Part shown: positions 1 through 10,303 of the stretch, piece after piece
Layout: every line of letters begins with the position of its first letter
Position numbering within the stretch: position 1 is the first letter of the stretch
NCBI GenBank assembly: GCA_002354735.1
Contig: DEMD01000009.1
Span: forward strand, 472,705 to 536,704
Direction of reading: 5' to 3'
DNA: 64,000 nucleotides
Origin: Gammaproteobacteria bacterium UBA2679
Lineage (GTDB): Bacteria; Pseudomonadota; Gammaproteobacteria; Pseudomonadales; Oleiphilaceae
Notes under the pieces: model-generated
What the model was told of the DNA's origin: nothing
Seen by the model: only the letters and a program-made list of their open reading frames with translations
The model's database searches: none
Translations under genes and position numbers: made by a program

Positions 1-1
1 T

Positions 2-103
2 GATAGGGCATCCAGTGACGCCCCTGTCCTTTCTGACACGTATCATAGCGCAATAACCATGCAAGATGCTGTTTCTGCCCAAGCTGCGGAGCCTGAACTG
101 TAG
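2..103 (+). CDS. possible C-terminal end of an upstream gene (partial)
   Basis: An open frame runs from the first bases of the window to a TAG at 101-103 and gives 33 residues ending AAEPEL. It has no recognisable domain. It could be the tail of a gene that begins before the window, but a second frame is also open for about 50 bases, so coding is not proven. About 110 bp of apparent leader DNA lies between it and gacA. Confidence 0.22.
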   Translation, partial: DRASSDAPVLSDTYHSAITMQDAVSAQAAEPEL

Positions 104-214
104 TCGTTTGCGCCCGACTCCCTTATACTGGGCGCCTGACTTAGCACAGCTACTGCATAAGAATAGGGAGTTGGGAAAACTCCGAATCACGCCAGTCAGC
201 AGAGGGGATATCGA

Positions 215-871
215 GTGATTAGAGTGCTGATCGCAGACGATCATGACCTGGTGCGAGCAGGTCTCGCACGTATGCTGGAAGATGAGCCGGGCATCGAGGT
301 CGTCGGCCAGGCAGATTCCGGTGAGCAAGCGATTTCTTTCGTTCGAGAAAACGCGGTTGATATCATTCTCATGGACATCAGGATGCCCGGGATGGGTGGG
401 CTCGAGGCTATCAAGCGCCTGCAGCGACTGGATGACAGCGTCCGCGTCATTGTCGTGACTGCTGTGGAAGAGGACCCCTACCCTTCGCGCGTGTTAAAGA
501 GTGGGGCTTCGGCCTACATCACGAAAGGGGCCGACCTGCGCGAAATGATCAAGGCCATCCGCCTGGTTCACTCCGGCCAGCGCTACATCAGCCCGGACAT
601 TGCGCAGAAAATGGCGTTGAAGCCCTTTCATGGCAGTGCTGCCGACAATCCGTTTTCCACGCTTTCCGAACGTGAGATGCAGATTGCAGTCATGGTCGTG
701 AGCTGCAAAAAAGTGCAGGACATCTCGGATCAGCTTTGCCTGAGTCCGAAGACCATAAATACCTATCGATACCGACTGTTCGAAAAGCTCGGCATCAGCA
801 GCGACGTCGAACTGACCCTGCTGGCCGTCAGACACGGCATCGTCGATGAAAGCAAGGTCGAGGGGTTCTGA
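215..871 (+). CDS. gacA: GacA/UvrY-family response regulator (LuxR type)
   Basis: Two-component response regulator of the NarL/FixJ class. The receiver domain occupies about residues 1-120, with acidic pocket D8-D9 and phospho-acceptor D54 in ILMDIRMPG. A LuxR-type helix-turn-helix lies at about residues 148-210 (LSEREMQI, SPKTINTYRYRLFEKL). The length of 218 aa is normal for GacA/UvrY/SirA. The start is GTG with the purine-rich RBS AGAGGGG 7 bp upstream. It overlaps or abuts uvrC, the conserved gammaproteobacterial order. In characterised relatives the partner kinase is GacS/BarA and the targets are Csr/Rsm small RNAs; neither is in the window. The leader holds a short inverted repeat (GGAGTT/AACTCC, 167-183) of unknown role. 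Confidence 0.93.
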   Translation: MIRVLIADDHDLVRAGLARMLEDEPGIEVVGQADSGEQAISFVRENAVDIILMDIRMPGMGGLEAIKRLQRLDDSVRVIVVTAVEEDPYPSRVLKSGASAYITKGADLREMIKAIRLVHSGQRYISPDIAQKMALKPFHGSAADNPFSTLSEREMQIAVMVVSCKKVQDISDQLCLSPKTINTYRYRLFEKLGISSDVELTLLAVRHGIVDESKVEGF

Positions 872-878
872 AGATATA

Positions 879-2756
879 GTGACCGACAGTGATTCCACTG
901 CTTTCGACGCCCGTGCCTTTCTCAGGCAGGCGCCGCAGGACCCCGGCGTCTACCGCATGTACGATGCCAGTGACAACATCCTCTATGTCGGCAAGGCCCG
1001 GAACCTCAAAAACCGTCTGTCCAGCTATTTCCGTGGCTCAGGTCTGGCGCGGCGAACACAGGCATTGGTCGAGCGCATAGCCGACGTTCGCTATACCACA
1101 ACGACGAATGAGACCGAGGCCCTGCTGCTCGAGCAGAACCTCATCAAGCGACTGCACCCACCGTTCAATATCCTGCTCAGGGATGACAAGTCCTACCCCT
1201 ATATCCTGCTGTCAGACCACCCGCGTCACCCCTCACTCACGCTACGCCGGATCCGCCGCAAGAAGGCCAGCTACAAGGGCCGCTATTTCGGTCCGTACAC
1301 CAGTGCCCATGCTGTACGGGAGGCGCTGACCACGCTGCAGAAGGGTTTCGGTATCCGCTCCTGCTCAGACAGTTACTACAGCAATCGGCAACGGCCCTGC
1401 CTGCAGCATCAGATCGGCCGTTGTAGCGCACCTTGCGTCGATCTCGTGAGCGAGGAACAGTATGCGACAGACATGCAACACGCGGTCATGTTCCTGCAGG
1501 GCAAGAAGCCGGAGCTCATGGCAGCGCTGATGGCGCAGATGCAGCAGGCGGCCGATGAGCTCGACTTCGAGCGCGCCAGCGTGCTCAGAGACCAGATCGC
1601 TTATCTGCGCAAGGTTCAGACACACCAGGGCATCGAGGCTGGAGTAGCATCAGATGTCGATGTGTTCGCCGCGGTCATCGAAGGTGGCGAGGCGCTGGTG
1701 TATGGCGTTTTCGTCCGCGATGGTCAGGTGATCGGCTCGCAGAGCTTTCATTTCAAGGATGTGGTCAACTCCATGGACGATGACGAGTCTGCCAGCGAGC
1801 CCGAAGCCGCCCTGCTCAGGGATTTCGTGGCCCAGTATTATCTCGCAGACCACCAGGTGCATGGCCTGCCGCGTGAAATCGTCACCTCCAGTCCAATAGA
1901 GGAAGCAGAAGCGCTGTCCGCTGCGATTCGCGAGCAGTCAGGCGTGCAGATCCGTCTTGCACATGCGGTCAGACAGGATCGGGCACAGTGGCTGAAGCTG
2001 GCCCAGCAGAATGCCCAACAGCAGCTCACACTCAAGCTGGACACCCAGCAGGCTGTTGCTGCGCGCTGGCAGCAGCTCAGTGACACCCTCGGCTTCGAGA
2101 CGCCAATGTCGCGCATGGAATGCTTCGACGTAAGCCATACCTTCGGCGAGGCAACGGTAGCATCCTGTGTGGTCTTTGACGCCTCGGGCCCGGTAAAATC
2201 GCAATATCGTCGCTTCAACATCACTGGCGTGACCGCCGGCGATGACTACCACGCCATGGAGCAGGCCCTGCTGCGCCATTACAAGCGGATCAAAGACAGC
2301 GATCTCGGCCTGCCGGACCTGCTCATCGTTGATGGCGGAAAGGGCCAGCTCACCATGGCCGAGAAAGTGTTTCAGGAACTTGGTATCGATGATGTACTAT
2401 TGTTAGGCATCGCCAAAGGCGTGACGAGAAAGCCTGGATTCGAGACCCTGATACTTGGCTATAGCGGCAGGATTATAACGCTGCCGTCCCATTCAGCCGC
2501 GCTCCATCTGCTGCAGAACATTCGTGACGAGGCTCACCGCTTTGCCATAACCGGGCACCGCAACAAGCGCAGCAAGAAGATGGGCGAGTCGATACTGCAG
2601 GATATTCCGGGTATCGGGCCGAAGAAGCGTCGCGACCTGCTGAACTACTTTGGCAGCGTGAAGGGCATCGCCGGAGCGAGCATCGAGGATCTGCAAAAGG
2701 TTCAGGGTGTCAGCCAGACGCTTGCCAAGGCGCTCCACAATGCATTTCGCGAGTAA
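879..2756 (+). CDS. uvrC: UvrABC system protein C (excinuclease subunit)
   Basis: Nucleotide excision repair nuclease that makes both incisions around a UvrB-bound lesion. Domains in order: GIY-YIG nuclease near residues 20-100 (PGVYRMY, ILYVGKARNLKNRL), a Cys-rich segment, a UVR helix pair (ELDFERASVLRDQI) for UvrB contact, an RNase H-like nuclease (MECFDVSHTFGEA, LLIVDGGKGQL), and a C-terminal double helix-hairpin-helix (IPGIGPKKRRDLLNYFGS). GTG at 879 is chosen because it gives MTDSDSTAFDARAFL, aligning with the usual UvrC N-terminus. An in-frame ATG at 846 would add 11 residues and overlap gacA by 26 bp. 625 aa is normal for the family. It is probably co-transcribed with gacA and pgsA. 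Confidence 0.96.
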   Translation: MTDSDSTAFDARAFLRQAPQDPGVYRMYDASDNILYVGKARNLKNRLSSYFRGSGLARRTQALVERIADVRYTTTTNETEALLLEQNLIKRLHPPFNILLRDDKSYPYILLSDHPRHPSLTLRRIRRKKASYKGRYFGPYTSAHAVREALTTLQKGFGIRSCSDSYYSNRQRPCLQHQIGRCSAPCVDLVSEEQYATDMQHAVMFLQGKKPELMAALMAQMQQAADELDFERASVLRDQIAYLRKVQTHQGIEAGVASDVDVFAAVIEGGEALVYGVFVRDGQVIGSQSFHFKDVVNSMDDDESASEPEAALLRDFVAQYYLADHQVHGLPREIVTSSPIEEAEALSAAIREQSGVQIRLAHAVRQDRAQWLKLAQQNAQQQLTLKLDTQQAVAARWQQLSDTLGFETPMSRMECFDVSHTFGEATVASCVVFDASGPVKSQYRRFNITGVTAGDDYHAMEQALLRHYKRIKDSDLGLPDLLIVDGGKGQLTMAEKVFQELGIDDVLLLGIAKGVTRKPGFETLILGYSGRIITLPSHSAALHLLQNIRDEAHRFAITGHRNKRSKKMGESILQDIPGIGPKKRRDLLNYFGSVKGIAGASIEDLQKVQGVSQTLAKALHNAFRE

Positions 2757-2768
2757 CAGTTGTCCACC

Positions 2769-3338
2769 ATGTTTCTGAATCTACCGAATACGCTCACGCT
2801 CGCACGACTGGTCCTCATTCCCATCATCGTGCTGGTGTTCTACCTTCCCTATAAATGGGGCCCATTTGCCTCTGCAGTTATCTTCGCGCTGGCGTGTTTC
2901 ACCGACTGGCTTGACGGCTATCTGGCACGGCGCCTGAACCAGTCCACGCCCTTCGGCGCCTTCCTTGATCCTGTTGCGGACAAGCTCATTGTCGCTGTCG
3001 CACTTTCCATGTTGATCGAACTGCATGCCTCCCTCCTGCTCACGATTCCGGCAATGGTCATCATCGGTCGCGAGATCGTGATCAGTGCACTGCGGGAATG
3101 GATGGCTGAAACCGGTAAACGCGCCAGTATCGCCGTATCGATGATCGGCAAGATCAAGACTTTTGTGCAGATGGGCTCGATTACCGTGCTGCTGGCCTTC
3201 GATCCTGATCACTGGGGTGCCGTGTTGGGCCTGGCCCTGCTCTACTGTGCTGCGGTGCTGACGCTCTGGTCAATGATACTGTATCTTCGTGCCGCCTGGC
3301 CGGACCTGACCAGCACTCGCGCCATTGGGCGTGACTGA
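2769..3338 (+). CDS. pgsA: CDP-diacylglycerol-glycerol-3-phosphate phosphatidyltransferase
   Basis: Inner-membrane enzyme that makes phosphatidylglycerol phosphate, committing CDP-diacylglycerol to phosphatidylglycerol and cardiolipin. The CDP-alcohol phosphotransferase signature is complete ([20 protein letters not shown] followed by LDPVADK), with the expected aspartates. Several hydrophobic helices span the 189 aa. ATG 2769 gives [19 protein letters not shown], matching the family N-terminus; a TTG three codons upstream is also possible. It lies 12 bp after uvrC. In many gammaproteobacteria the Gly/Cys/Leu tRNA genes follow pgsA directly, but here they lie about 16 kb away on the other strand. 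Confidence 0.95.
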   Translation: MFLNLPNTLTLARLVLIPIIVLVFYLPYKWGPFASAVIFALACFTDWLDGYLARRLNQSTPFGAFLDPVADKLIVAVALSMLIELHASLLLTIPAMVIIGREIVISALREWMAETGKRASIAVSMIGKIKTFVQMGSITVLLAFDPDHWGAVLGLALLYCAAVLTLWSMILYLRAAWPDLTSTRAIGRD

Positions 3339-3389
3339 CAAGATCTCTCGAATCGTCGGCTGCGCTGGCAGCCTCCTTAAGGAATTCCG

Positions 3390-3767
3390 ATGGAAATGAA
3401 ACCCGCTCTGAACGTATTTGGCGAGAAGCTTCAGTCGTGCAGTACCTCGCCCATGACCGGTTTCTTTCGGGATGGTTGCTGCAACACCAGCAAGCTGGAT
3501 GGCGGTTCGCACACCGTTTGCACCATATTGACGGCCGAGTTCCTCGAATTTTCCAAGCGTCAGGGAAATGACCTGTCGACCCCGCGCCCGGAGTTCGGTT
3601 TCCCTGGTCTCAAGCCTGGTGACAGCTGGTGCCTGTGCGCGAGCCGCTGGCGCGATGCATTCAGGGCAAACAGCGCGCCGCGGGTGCGTCTGCAGGCGAC
3701 GCATCTTGCCGCACTCGATATTATTCCGCTCGCGGAACTGAAGCAGTTCGCTGCAGATCTCAACTAG
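3390..3767 (+). CDS. DUF2237 family protein
   Basis: 125-aa cytoplasmic protein recognisable as DUF2237 from its strongly conserved blocks: NVFGEKLQSCS, PMTGFFRDGCCNT, GSHTVCTILTAEFLEFSK, GNDLSTPRPEFGFPGLKPGD and WCLCASRW. Several cysteines are conserved and could bind metal or be redox active, but the family function is unknown. The start is supported by AAGGA 7 bp upstream of ATG. It is monocistronic or the last gene of the uvrC-pgsA run, 51 bp after pgsA. Confidence 0.9.
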   Translation: MEMKPALNVFGEKLQSCSTSPMTGFFRDGCCNTSKLDGGSHTVCTILTAEFLEFSKRQGNDLSTPRPEFGFPGLKPGDSWCLCASRWRDAFRANSAPRVRLQATHLAALDIIPLAELKQFAADLN

Positions 3768-3913
3768 ATTTGCCTACCGCCCCGCCTCGTACATAGAACG
3801 ACGCAATACCAGCCATAATTACAATCTATTTGGTTTCGTACGGGGAATGAGCCATCTTAGAGAGCAGTGTATTGACGGCAGCTGGCCGTTCAAGGAAGTG
3901 GTGGTACGGTAAT

Positions 3914-4297
3914 ATGCATGTTGGAAGCGCATTGCGACATCTTCGGAAGTCGAAAGGTCTGACGCTCGCCGAGGTTGCACTCAAGGCAGCTTCGCACGTG
4001 GGCAATCTCTCACGAATCGAGCGCGGCTCGACAATGCCCAGCATGGATCTGCTGTACCGGCTTGCTGCATCGCTGGACGTTCGTGTGTCTGACGTCTTCT
4101 CCATCGCGGATAATCGTGAACACGATGAGCAGCAGCTGGCACTGAATTCTCTCTATATCACCCTTCCAACCCGGGAGCGGGATCTCCTTTTCGCCTTTGC
4201 CAAGCTTTTACAAGATCGTGACCAGCAGGATGTCGAGGCCTTGTCTATGGAGCCGGTTATCCTCCCCGTCATGTTTGGTGATTCGACAGACGTCTGA
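3914..4297 (+). CDS. XRE-family helix-turn-helix regulator
   Basis: 127-aa DNA-binding protein with an N-terminal Cro/CI-type helix-turn-helix: ALRHLRKSKGLTLAEVA, then SHVGNLSRIERGSTMPSM, then LYRLAASLDVRVSDVF. The C-terminal half (HDEQQLALNSLYITLPTRERDLLFAF) has no domain that I recognise. ATG 3914 gives a standard HTH start; an upstream ATG at 3872 would add 14 residues with no family support. It precedes the hybrid kinase gene by 65 bp in the same direction. Co-regulation is possible but unproven. Confidence 0.8.
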   Translation: MHVGSALRHLRKSKGLTLAEVALKAASHVGNLSRIERGSTMPSMDLLYRLAASLDVRVSDVFSIADNREHDEQQLALNSLYITLPTRERDLLFAFAKLLQDRDQQDVEALSMEPVILPVMFGDSTDV

Positions 4298-4362
4298 AGA
4301 CTCTGGCCACATTGCACTCATTGGCTATTCTGTACTGATACAGAAGCGTCTGGAGTGTATTC

Positions 4363-7185
4363 ATGCTCGAAGCCCCCATTCCCGAGGATGATGAATGTCG
4401 TCTTCAGGCCCTCGATAGCTATGGCCTGATCGACACGCCCGGCGAACAGAAGTTCGATGATCTCATCAGTATTGCCGCCTACATCTGTCAGTGCTCAACA
4501 GCCCTCATATCACTTGTGGATTCTCATCGGCAGTGGTTTAAATCGTCCATCGGCCTAGGCGAGGTGCGGGAGACGCCGCGCTCGGTCTCATTCTGCGGTC
4601 ACGCGATACAGACTGGGGCGCTTTTCGAAATCACCGATACTCATGAGGACCTGCGATTTTGCGACAACCCGCTTGTCACGTCAGCGCCTTTTGTGCGCTT
4701 TTATGCCGGTGTGCCGCTCATCGATGAGGATGGCTACGCGCTCGGGACCCTCTGCGTAATCGATCAGCAACCCAAGCGACTCAATGCCGCACAGAAGCTG
4801 GCACTCCTTGCGCTTTCCAGAACAGTACTTCAGCTCTTCGCTGCCCATCGAGCTGACCGCAGGCGTGAATATCTCGGGCAGATGTTCGATAGTAGTCCCA
4901 GTTACGTCTTTGTGGTCGATCTCAAAAAAATGCGTTTCGTATACGCCAATCCGGCAGCCTTCAGGTCGATGGAGATGCTCGGCGAGCAGTTGGCCACGCT
5001 TGAACCCCATCTCGTTTTTGATCAGGTCGATTACGCGCATTGGCAGTCCAGTCACAAGGATGAGCACACCCCGCAGCAGGAATGGCAGCTGCGGCGAACA
5101 CGACTCAAGCGGAAGGCCGGACCACCCATACCTGTCCAGCTCAAGATAAGCACGACGGCCATCCATGGCCGGCCAGCACTACTACTGATAGCCCAGGATA
5201 TCTCCGATCTGCTTGATACCGAAGATAAGCTTGGCAAGGCACAGACTCAGGCGATGAAGCTCGCGCTGGTCGCCAGCCACACAAGCAACATTGTTCTGAT
5301 TACGGACGCGAAGCGACAGGTTGAATGGGTCAACCCGAGCTTTACCAGGCTAACCGGCCTGACGCTTGCTGAGGTTCAGGGTCGCTCGCTTCGCGACTTA
5401 TTAGGCGGCAGCAGAGACAACACCCAGATTCAGCGGATGCAGGATGCGCTCAAGAAAGGTCGACCTGTATTGGAGGAGCTGCATAACACCACGCCGGACG
5501 GCGGCGAATATGACCTGGTGCTCGAAATGCAACCGGTTGTTGACGACGCCGGAAACGTTCGTCATTTTGTCTCGATTGGAACGGATATCACCGAAAGAAA
5601 GGCCTTCGAAAAAGCACTGGAGGATGCGAAAGAGCAAGCCGAGGCGGCCAATCGGATCAAAACCGACTTCCTGTCCATGATCAGTCACGAAATTCGTACG
5701 CCGCTGAATGGAATCATCGGCACCGTGGAGCTGTTGCGAAGAGTAGTTGTCCCCCCGGCCGAGCTTCTGGACATTCTATCCGAGGCCTCAAACACCCTCC
5801 TCGTGCTCATCAATGATTTGCTGGATCTTTCTCGTATAGAGGCCGGGCGGCTTCAGTTGGAGCATGAGCCCTTTAACCTGCCCAGGCTCATCGAAACTGC
5901 CGGCGCACTCTACAAGGCTGGCGCTGACGACAAAGGCGTCAGCCTCGAGACCGTGGTGGATGCCGATCTGCCTGAATGGTGTGTGGGGGATGGATTTCGT
6001 TTGAGGCAGGTGCTCATGAATCTGGTCAACAATGCCGTCAAGTTTACCGCTGACGGTCGTGTGCGGATCAGCTGTGATCGTCAAGGCCAGGATTCAAACG
6101 GTGTCATCTGCCGCTTTGAGGTGGCTGATACAGGCATCGGGATAGCCCCCAGGGCCTTGCCTCATATTTTCGAAGCTTTCACGCAGCAGGACAATTCACT
6201 TGCCCGACGATATGGAGGCAGTGGGCTCGGCCTGGCAATCTGCCATGATCTGGTTCAGATGATGGGCGGCGAGTTGACGGTCAACAGCTCACCTGGGGAA
6301 GGCTCAGTCTTCAGCTTTGCGATCAAGCTGGAAATCGCAAGCAGTGCGGGAACCAACACGGAACTGACGACATCCAGCACAGAGGCGAGTGTCGAGGGAC
6401 AGCTGAGTGGTCAGCGCCTGGCTGAAGGCCTGAAGGTGCTTATCGTTGACGACAGCGCGACAAATCTCACCGTGCTATCAGCCATGCTGACCGATTGCGG
6501 AGCCAAGGTCCTGGCCTGCGAGCATGCTGCTGCGGCACTCGATGTTCTGCAATCAGACCGCTTTGATATCGTAATGACAGATTTGCGCATGCCGGACATG
6601 AATGGCTTTGAATTGCTTCAAACCTTGCGCGGGCTGAACAAGCACAGCAGCACATCGGTGGTGGCGGTCACGGCACATGCCGATGCAAAAACGCTCGAAG
6701 CCTGTCAAAAGGCTGGCTTTGATGCGCACCTGACCAAACCGATTACCTTCGCTGCATTGAACCAGACGCTGACGCACGCACTTGGGCGAATCACAGATAG
6801 CAGCCACGTCGCAAACGCCCAGGCCAGCTACGGCACACTGCCGCCGCTACGACTTGACTGGACGCAGGCACTCAAGCGTCTTAATAACGATAAAGGTCTA
6901 TTGCACACACTCTGTAAACTGTTTCTCCAGGAACACGCCCGTTACATACTGGCCATCAGCGCTGCAATAGACAAAGCTGATCTGGAAGCTGTACAAACCG
7001 CGGCTCATAGCCTCAAGGGCTCTGCTGGTTACTTCGGTCAAAACGAGCTTCTGACGACAATAGAGCGGCTCGAACTGGCTGCTCGTCAAGGCGACTCAGT
7101 GGCTTGTCGGCATCTTTCTGAACGCCTCGGCGAGGACCTTCCGGCCTTCCTGGATGCCATTCGTAATTTTGCAGATCATGATTAG
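4363..7185 (+). CDS. hybrid sensor histidine kinase (GAF-PAS-PAS-HK-REC-Hpt)
   Basis: 940-aa multidomain phosphorelay kinase with no clear transmembrane segment, so probably cytoplasmic. Order: GAF domain near residues 25-165 ([29 protein letters not shown]), two PAS domains near 185-300 and 310-430, a coiled linker, HisKA with H442 in [12 protein letters not shown], HATPase ([23 protein letters not shown]), a receiver with D740 in [11 protein letters not shown], and a C-terminal Hpt with H882 in [13 protein letters not shown]. All phosphotransfer residues are present, so it can run a full His-Asp-His relay to an unlinked response regulator. RBS GGAG lies 7 bp before ATG. It is convergent with cheB and only 8 bp separate the genes. 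The signal is unknown. Confidence 0.92.
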   Translation: MLEAPIPEDDECRLQALDSYGLIDTPGEQKFDDLISIAAYICQCSTALISLVDSHRQWFKSSIGLGEVRETPRSVSFCGHAIQTGALFEITDTHEDLRFCDNPLVTSAPFVRFYAGVPLIDEDGYALGTLCVIDQQPKRLNAAQKLALLALSRTVLQLFAAHRADRRREYLGQMFDSSPSYVFVVDLKKMRFVYANPAAFRSMEMLGEQLATLEPHLVFDQVDYAHWQSSHKDEHTPQQEWQLRRTRLKRKAGPPIPVQLKISTTAIHGRPALLLIAQDISDLLDTEDKLGKAQTQAMKLALVASHTSNIVLITDAKRQVEWVNPSFTRLTGLTLAEVQGRSLRDLLGGSRDNTQIQRMQDALKKGRPVLEELHNTTPDGGEYDLVLEMQPVVDDAGNVRHFVSIGTDITERKAFEKALEDAKEQAEAANRIKTDFLSMISHEIRTPLNGIIGTVELLRRVVVPPAELLDILSEASNTLLVLINDLLDLSRIEAGRLQLEHEPFNLPRLIETAGALYKAGADDKGVSLETVVDADLPEWCVGDGFRLRQVLMNLVNNAVKFTADGRVRISCDRQGQDSNGVICRFEVADTGIGIAPRALPHIFEAFTQQDNSLARRYGGSGLGLAICHDLVQMMGGELTVNSSPGEGSVFSFAIKLEIASSAGTNTELTTSSTEASVEGQLSGQRLAEGLKVLIVDDSATNLTVLSAMLTDCGAKVLACEHAAAALDVLQSDRFDIVMTDLRMPDMNGFELLQTLRGLNKHSSTSVVAVTAHADAKTLEACQKAGFDAHLTKPITFAALNQTLTHALGRITDSSHVANAQASYGTLPPLRLDWTQALKRLNNDKGLLHTLCKLFLQEHARYILAISAAIDKADLEAVQTAAHSLKGSAGYFGQNELLTTIERLELAARQGDSVACRHLSERLGEDLPAFLDAIRNFADHD

Positions 7186-7193
7186 TTCCCTCC

Positions 7194-8249
7194 TCAGATC
7201 CGTAGTGAACGCCCACCATGCGCCAGCAGCGCCACCACGTGTTCTGCCATTTGAGAGAGCGGCAGCACGTGATCGACCGCGTGAAGCAGGATAGCTTCCT
7301 TCGGCATGCCGAATACGACACAACTGGCCTCATCCTGAGCAAAGGTCGTCGCGCCAGCGTTCTTCATTTCCAGCAGGCCGGCAGCACCATCGCGCCCCAT
7401 GCCGGTGAGGATTACGCCCACGGCGTTGCGCGCTACGTGTTGAGTTGCTGAGTCGAACAACACGTCGACCGAAGGGCGATGTCGATTAACCGGGGCATCG
7501 TCCGAAAGTGAAATAAGATAATTCGCACCACTACGTGCGATGCGCATATGGCGGCCACCAGGCGCGATATAGGCATGGCCAGGTAGTACCCGTTCGTGAT
7601 CCTCGGCTTCCTTCACATGTATGGCGCACAGACTGTTGAGTCTATCGGCGAAGGATCTGGTGAAGCCGGGCGGCATATGCTGAGTGATAAGTATGGCTGG
7701 CGCGCTACTCGGCATCTGCTGGAGGAAGACCCGGATGGCCTCGGTTCCACCGGTGGACGCCCCGACAAACACCAGTTTTTCACTGCTCAAGCGCACCGTC
7801 TTGATCGGGCCGGAGGCGGCTTTGGCAACAGCCGGTGTGCGTCGAGCAACCCTTGCGCTGGCAGCCGCCCGAAGTTTGTTATGGATGTCGATCGAGTATT
7901 CGTGCAGTCCTTCCGAGATGCCGACTTTCGGTTTCGTGATGAAATCTATGGCGCCAAGCTCGAGCGCCCGGAGCGTGATCTCGTTACCCTTCTCAGTGAG
8001 CGAAGAGATCATGACCACCGGCATGGGGCGCAGCCGCATCAATCGTTCGAGAAAATCGATGCCATCCATTTGCGGCATTTCGACGTCCAGAGTCAGCACA
8101 TCAGGATTCAGATCCTTGATCAGCTGTCTGGCGACAATTGGGTTTGGGGCGGTGCCGACTACTTCAAATGCAGGGTCCGACTGTATGATTTCGGTGAGCA
8201 GCTTACGAACCAGTGCAGAGTCATCAACTACCAGTACACGAACGGTCAT
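7194..8249 (-). CDS. cheB: chemotaxis methylesterase/glutaminase CheB
   Basis: Response-regulator-controlled methylesterase that removes methyl groups from chemoreceptors during adaptation. The N-terminal receiver has phospho-acceptor D55 ([13 protein letters not shown]). The C-terminal esterase carries the Ser-His-Asp elements in [22 protein letters not shown] and [12 protein letters not shown]. 351 aa is full length. It is the last gene of the che operon, 15 bp after cheD, convergent with the hybrid kinase. Confidence 0.96.
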   Translation of the reverse strand: MTVRVLVVDDSALVRKLLTEIIQSDPAFEVVGTAPNPIVARQLIKDLNPDVLTLDVEMPQMDGIDFLERLMRLRPMPVVMISSLTEKGNEITLRALELGAIDFITKPKVGISEGLHEYSIDIHNKLRAAASARVARRTPAVAKAASGPIKTVRLSSEKLVFVGASTGGTEAIRVFLQQMPSSAPAILITQHMPPGFTRSFADRLNSLCAIHVKEAEDHERVLPGHAYIAPGGRHMRIARSGANYLISLSDDAPVNRHRPSVDVLFDSATQHVARNAVGVILTGMGRDGAAGLLEMKNAGATTFAQDEASCVVFGMPKEAILLHAVDHVLPLSQMAEHVVALLAHGGRSLRI

Positions 8250-8264
8250 ACAGCCTCGGAGGGT

Positions 8265-8894
8265 CTAGAACAGATCAACGCCACCCTCAATGGGGGTAGC
8301 TCTTAGCTTTCGACTATAGTCCAGTTCGCGTTCAAGTACGGAATTGTTGTTGAGTGACCAGAGCTTCTTCACCCGCACCCGACCGGTCCTGGCAAAGAAG
8401 TACACCTTGCGTGGGTAGTTATCAAGCACGTCGCTGGCTACCACTGGTATCTGCTCTGCAGCAAGATAGGCGTAGACGAACTCGGTGTTACGCTCTCCAA
8501 TATTTGCGGAGGCCAGTGTCGGCATGACAGCGCCCCCGCCGAAGACCTTGGCCTCCAGATATTGACGTCTGGCACCCAGCTTGATGAGATCGTTGATCAG
8601 CTTCTCCATCGCATAAGCGCCATAGCGGGCTGACGAGGCGATAGGACTATCCGGGTCTCCGACCGATGGCAGCATAAAGTGGTTCATACCGCCGATCTGC
8701 GAGCGTGTGTCGCGGATACAGGCTGAGATACATGAACCCAGCACCGTCACGATCACCATGTCCCGTGCGGTGGCGTAGTATTCACCTGGCAAAAGCTTGG
8801 CTGCTTCAATGTCGTGGTATCGATCGTAATAGACGTTGGGGCAACTTTCCTGCGACGTGTTATCTGGTTGGCCCGCCCTGCATTTGTCACCCAT
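8265..8894 (-). CDS. cheD: chemoreceptor glutamine deamidase CheD
   Basis: Deamidates specific receptor glutamines and in some species links to CheC/CheY feedback. The catalytic Cys sits in VTVLGSCISACIRD and the His in GGMNHFMLP, both intact. ATG 8894 overlaps the cheR stop (TGATG), suggesting translational coupling; a TTG one codon upstream is less likely. 209 aa is typical. The cheR-cheD-cheB order is the usual adaptation block. Confidence 0.94.
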   Translation of the reverse strand: MGDKCRAGQPDNTSQESCPNVYYDRYHDIEAAKLLPGEYYATARDMVIVTVLGSCISACIRDTRSQIGGMNHFMLPSVGDPDSPIASSARYGAYAMEKLINDLIKLGARRQYLEAKVFGGGAVMPTLASANIGERNTEFVYAYLAAEQIPVVASDVLDNYPRKVYFFARTGRVRVKKLWSLNNNSVLERELDYSRKLRATPIEGGVDLF

Positions 8895-9784
8895 CAACCA
8901 GCAGCCGCCGACAAGGGCGCAGACTCATCACCTGAACTTTCGTCGCTGTGTCGCACCAATTGAGCCGTCGGTTTATAAACCGTTCGCCCGATAGACTGGA
9001 ACATAGCGCCAACCGTGAGCAAGCTCTCCGAGTGGCCAGCGAAAAGCAGACCGTCACTCTTGAGGATCCGGTGGAAGCGCTGAAGGATCGTGCCCTGCGT
9101 TTCCTTGTCGAAATAGATAAAGACATTTCTGCAGAAAATGATGTCAAGGGCGTCAGGCACCTGCCAGCCGCCTGACAACAGGTTGAGTGGCGCAAAAGTC
9201 ACCCGGTCTGCCAATACATTTTTGACCCTGGCCAGGCCTGCATTCTTCCCCACGCCCTTCATGAAGTATTTCGCAACCATTGCGTCATCCATGCCCTTGA
9301 GACGTTCAAGATCGTAGACGCCATTTCTGGCGGCCTGCAGAGCGTTGGTATCCACATCGGTGGCCACGAGCTCGAAGGGATAATCCGTTCCAAAGGCATC
9401 CAGCAAGGCGATGACGATGGAGTACGGCTCTTCTCCAGTCGAAGCGGCACAACACCAGAGCTTCACCTTCTGCCCACGAGCCTTCTTACGAAGGTGACTG
9501 ACCAGATACTCGAAGTGGTGGGCCTCGCGGAAGAAAGCCGTGAGATTGGTGGTCAAGGCGTTGACGAACTCCTGCCACTCGGACGAATCCGCCCGCTCGA
9601 GGCGCTGCAGATAAGCCTTCATATCAGGGACGCCGAGCGTCCGCAGCCGACGAGAAAGCCGGCTGTAGACCATTTCCATCTTGTTCGGGCCGAGGTTGAT
9701 GCCGACTCGCTGATAGATGAGCTGTCGGACCTTTTCGAAGTCCTCCTCGGTATACTCGAAATCGCGAGCTTTTCTATTACTCAC
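8894..9784 (-). CDS. cheR: chemotaxis protein methyltransferase CheR
   Basis: S-adenosylmethionine-dependent methyltransferase that methylates receptor glutamates. The N-terminal helical domain (YTEEDFEKVRQLIYQRVGI) precedes the SAM-binding fold (LWCCAASTGEEPYSI) and the conserved NVFIYFDKETQ and FAGHSESL motifs. It starts with GTG, 3 bp after the cheW stop. The receptor encoded upstream in this operon ends in a pentapeptide of the kind that tethers CheR, so the two probably work together. Confidence 0.95.
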   Translation of the reverse strand: MSNRKARDFEYTEEDFEKVRQLIYQRVGINLGPNKMEMVYSRLSRRLRTLGVPDMKAYLQRLERADSSEWQEFVNALTTNLTAFFREAHHFEYLVSHLRKKARGQKVKLWCCAASTGEEPYSIVIALLDAFGTDYPFELVATDVDTNALQAARNGVYDLERLKGMDDAMVAKYFMKGVGKNAGLARVKNVLADRVTFAPLNLLSGGWQVPDALDIIFCRNVFIYFDKETQGTILQRFHRILKSDGLLFAGHSESLLTVGAMFQSIGRTVYKPTAQLVRHSDESSGDESAPLSAAAG

Positions 9785-9787
9785 GAC

Positions 9788-10282
9788 TCAAGCCTCAGCA
9801 GCGACCAGCTCCATGCCGTCGCTCATCATAAGACCTTCTATATCGGTCAGGATGAGCATTTTATCGCCTACGGTCGCCAGACCCTGGACATACTCGGTAT
9901 TCACAGAGGCCCGGAACTCAGGGGCCGGCCTTATCTGCTCCGGTTCGAGTCCGATGACATCGGAGACGCCATCGACCACCACGCCAACGACGCGCGTTGA
10001 CAGGTTCAAGATGATCACGATGGTGAACTCGTTATACTCAACCCGACCGAGATTGAACTTGATTCGAAGATCGACGATCGGGACGATAATACCCCTGAGA
10101 TTGATAACGCCTTTGATGAAGGCTGGCGCATTCGCAATCTTGGTTACCGAGTCATAGCCCCGAATTTCCTGCACTTTCAGTATATCAATTGCGTACTCTT
10201 CGTCTCCGAGCGTGAAGGTGAGGAACTCCCTGCCAACCGCCATCGAACCAGCCGTTACTGACTGAACATCTGCTTTTGCCAT
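9788..10282 (-). CDS. cheW: chemotaxis coupling protein CheW
   Basis: SH3-like adaptor that bridges receptors and CheA. Recognisable blocks are [43 protein letters not shown] and [12 protein letters not shown]. At 164 aa it is a single CheW domain. It lies 21 bp downstream of the receptor gene, with AGAGGA 8 bp before ATG. It is part of the minus-strand che operon. Confidence 0.96.
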   Translation of the reverse strand: MAKADVQSVTAGSMAVGREFLTFTLGDEEYAIDILKVQEIRGYDSVTKIANAPAFIKGVINLRGIIVPIVDLRIKFNLGRVEYNEFTIVIILNLSTRVVGVVVDGVSDVIGLEPEQIRPAPEFRASVNTEYVQGLATVGDKMLILTDIEGLMMSDGMELVAAEA

Positions 10283-10303
10283 TATCGTGTCCTCTCAGCC
10301 GGC

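Noticed and set aside
108..129. TTGCGC and TATACT considered as a gacA promoter
   Set aside because: Only 10 bp separate them, too short for sigma70; no better -35 was found for this TATACT.
7596..8306. 236-codon plus-strand frame across cheB
   Set aside because: Antisense to a full-length cheB and without its own ribosome site or family.
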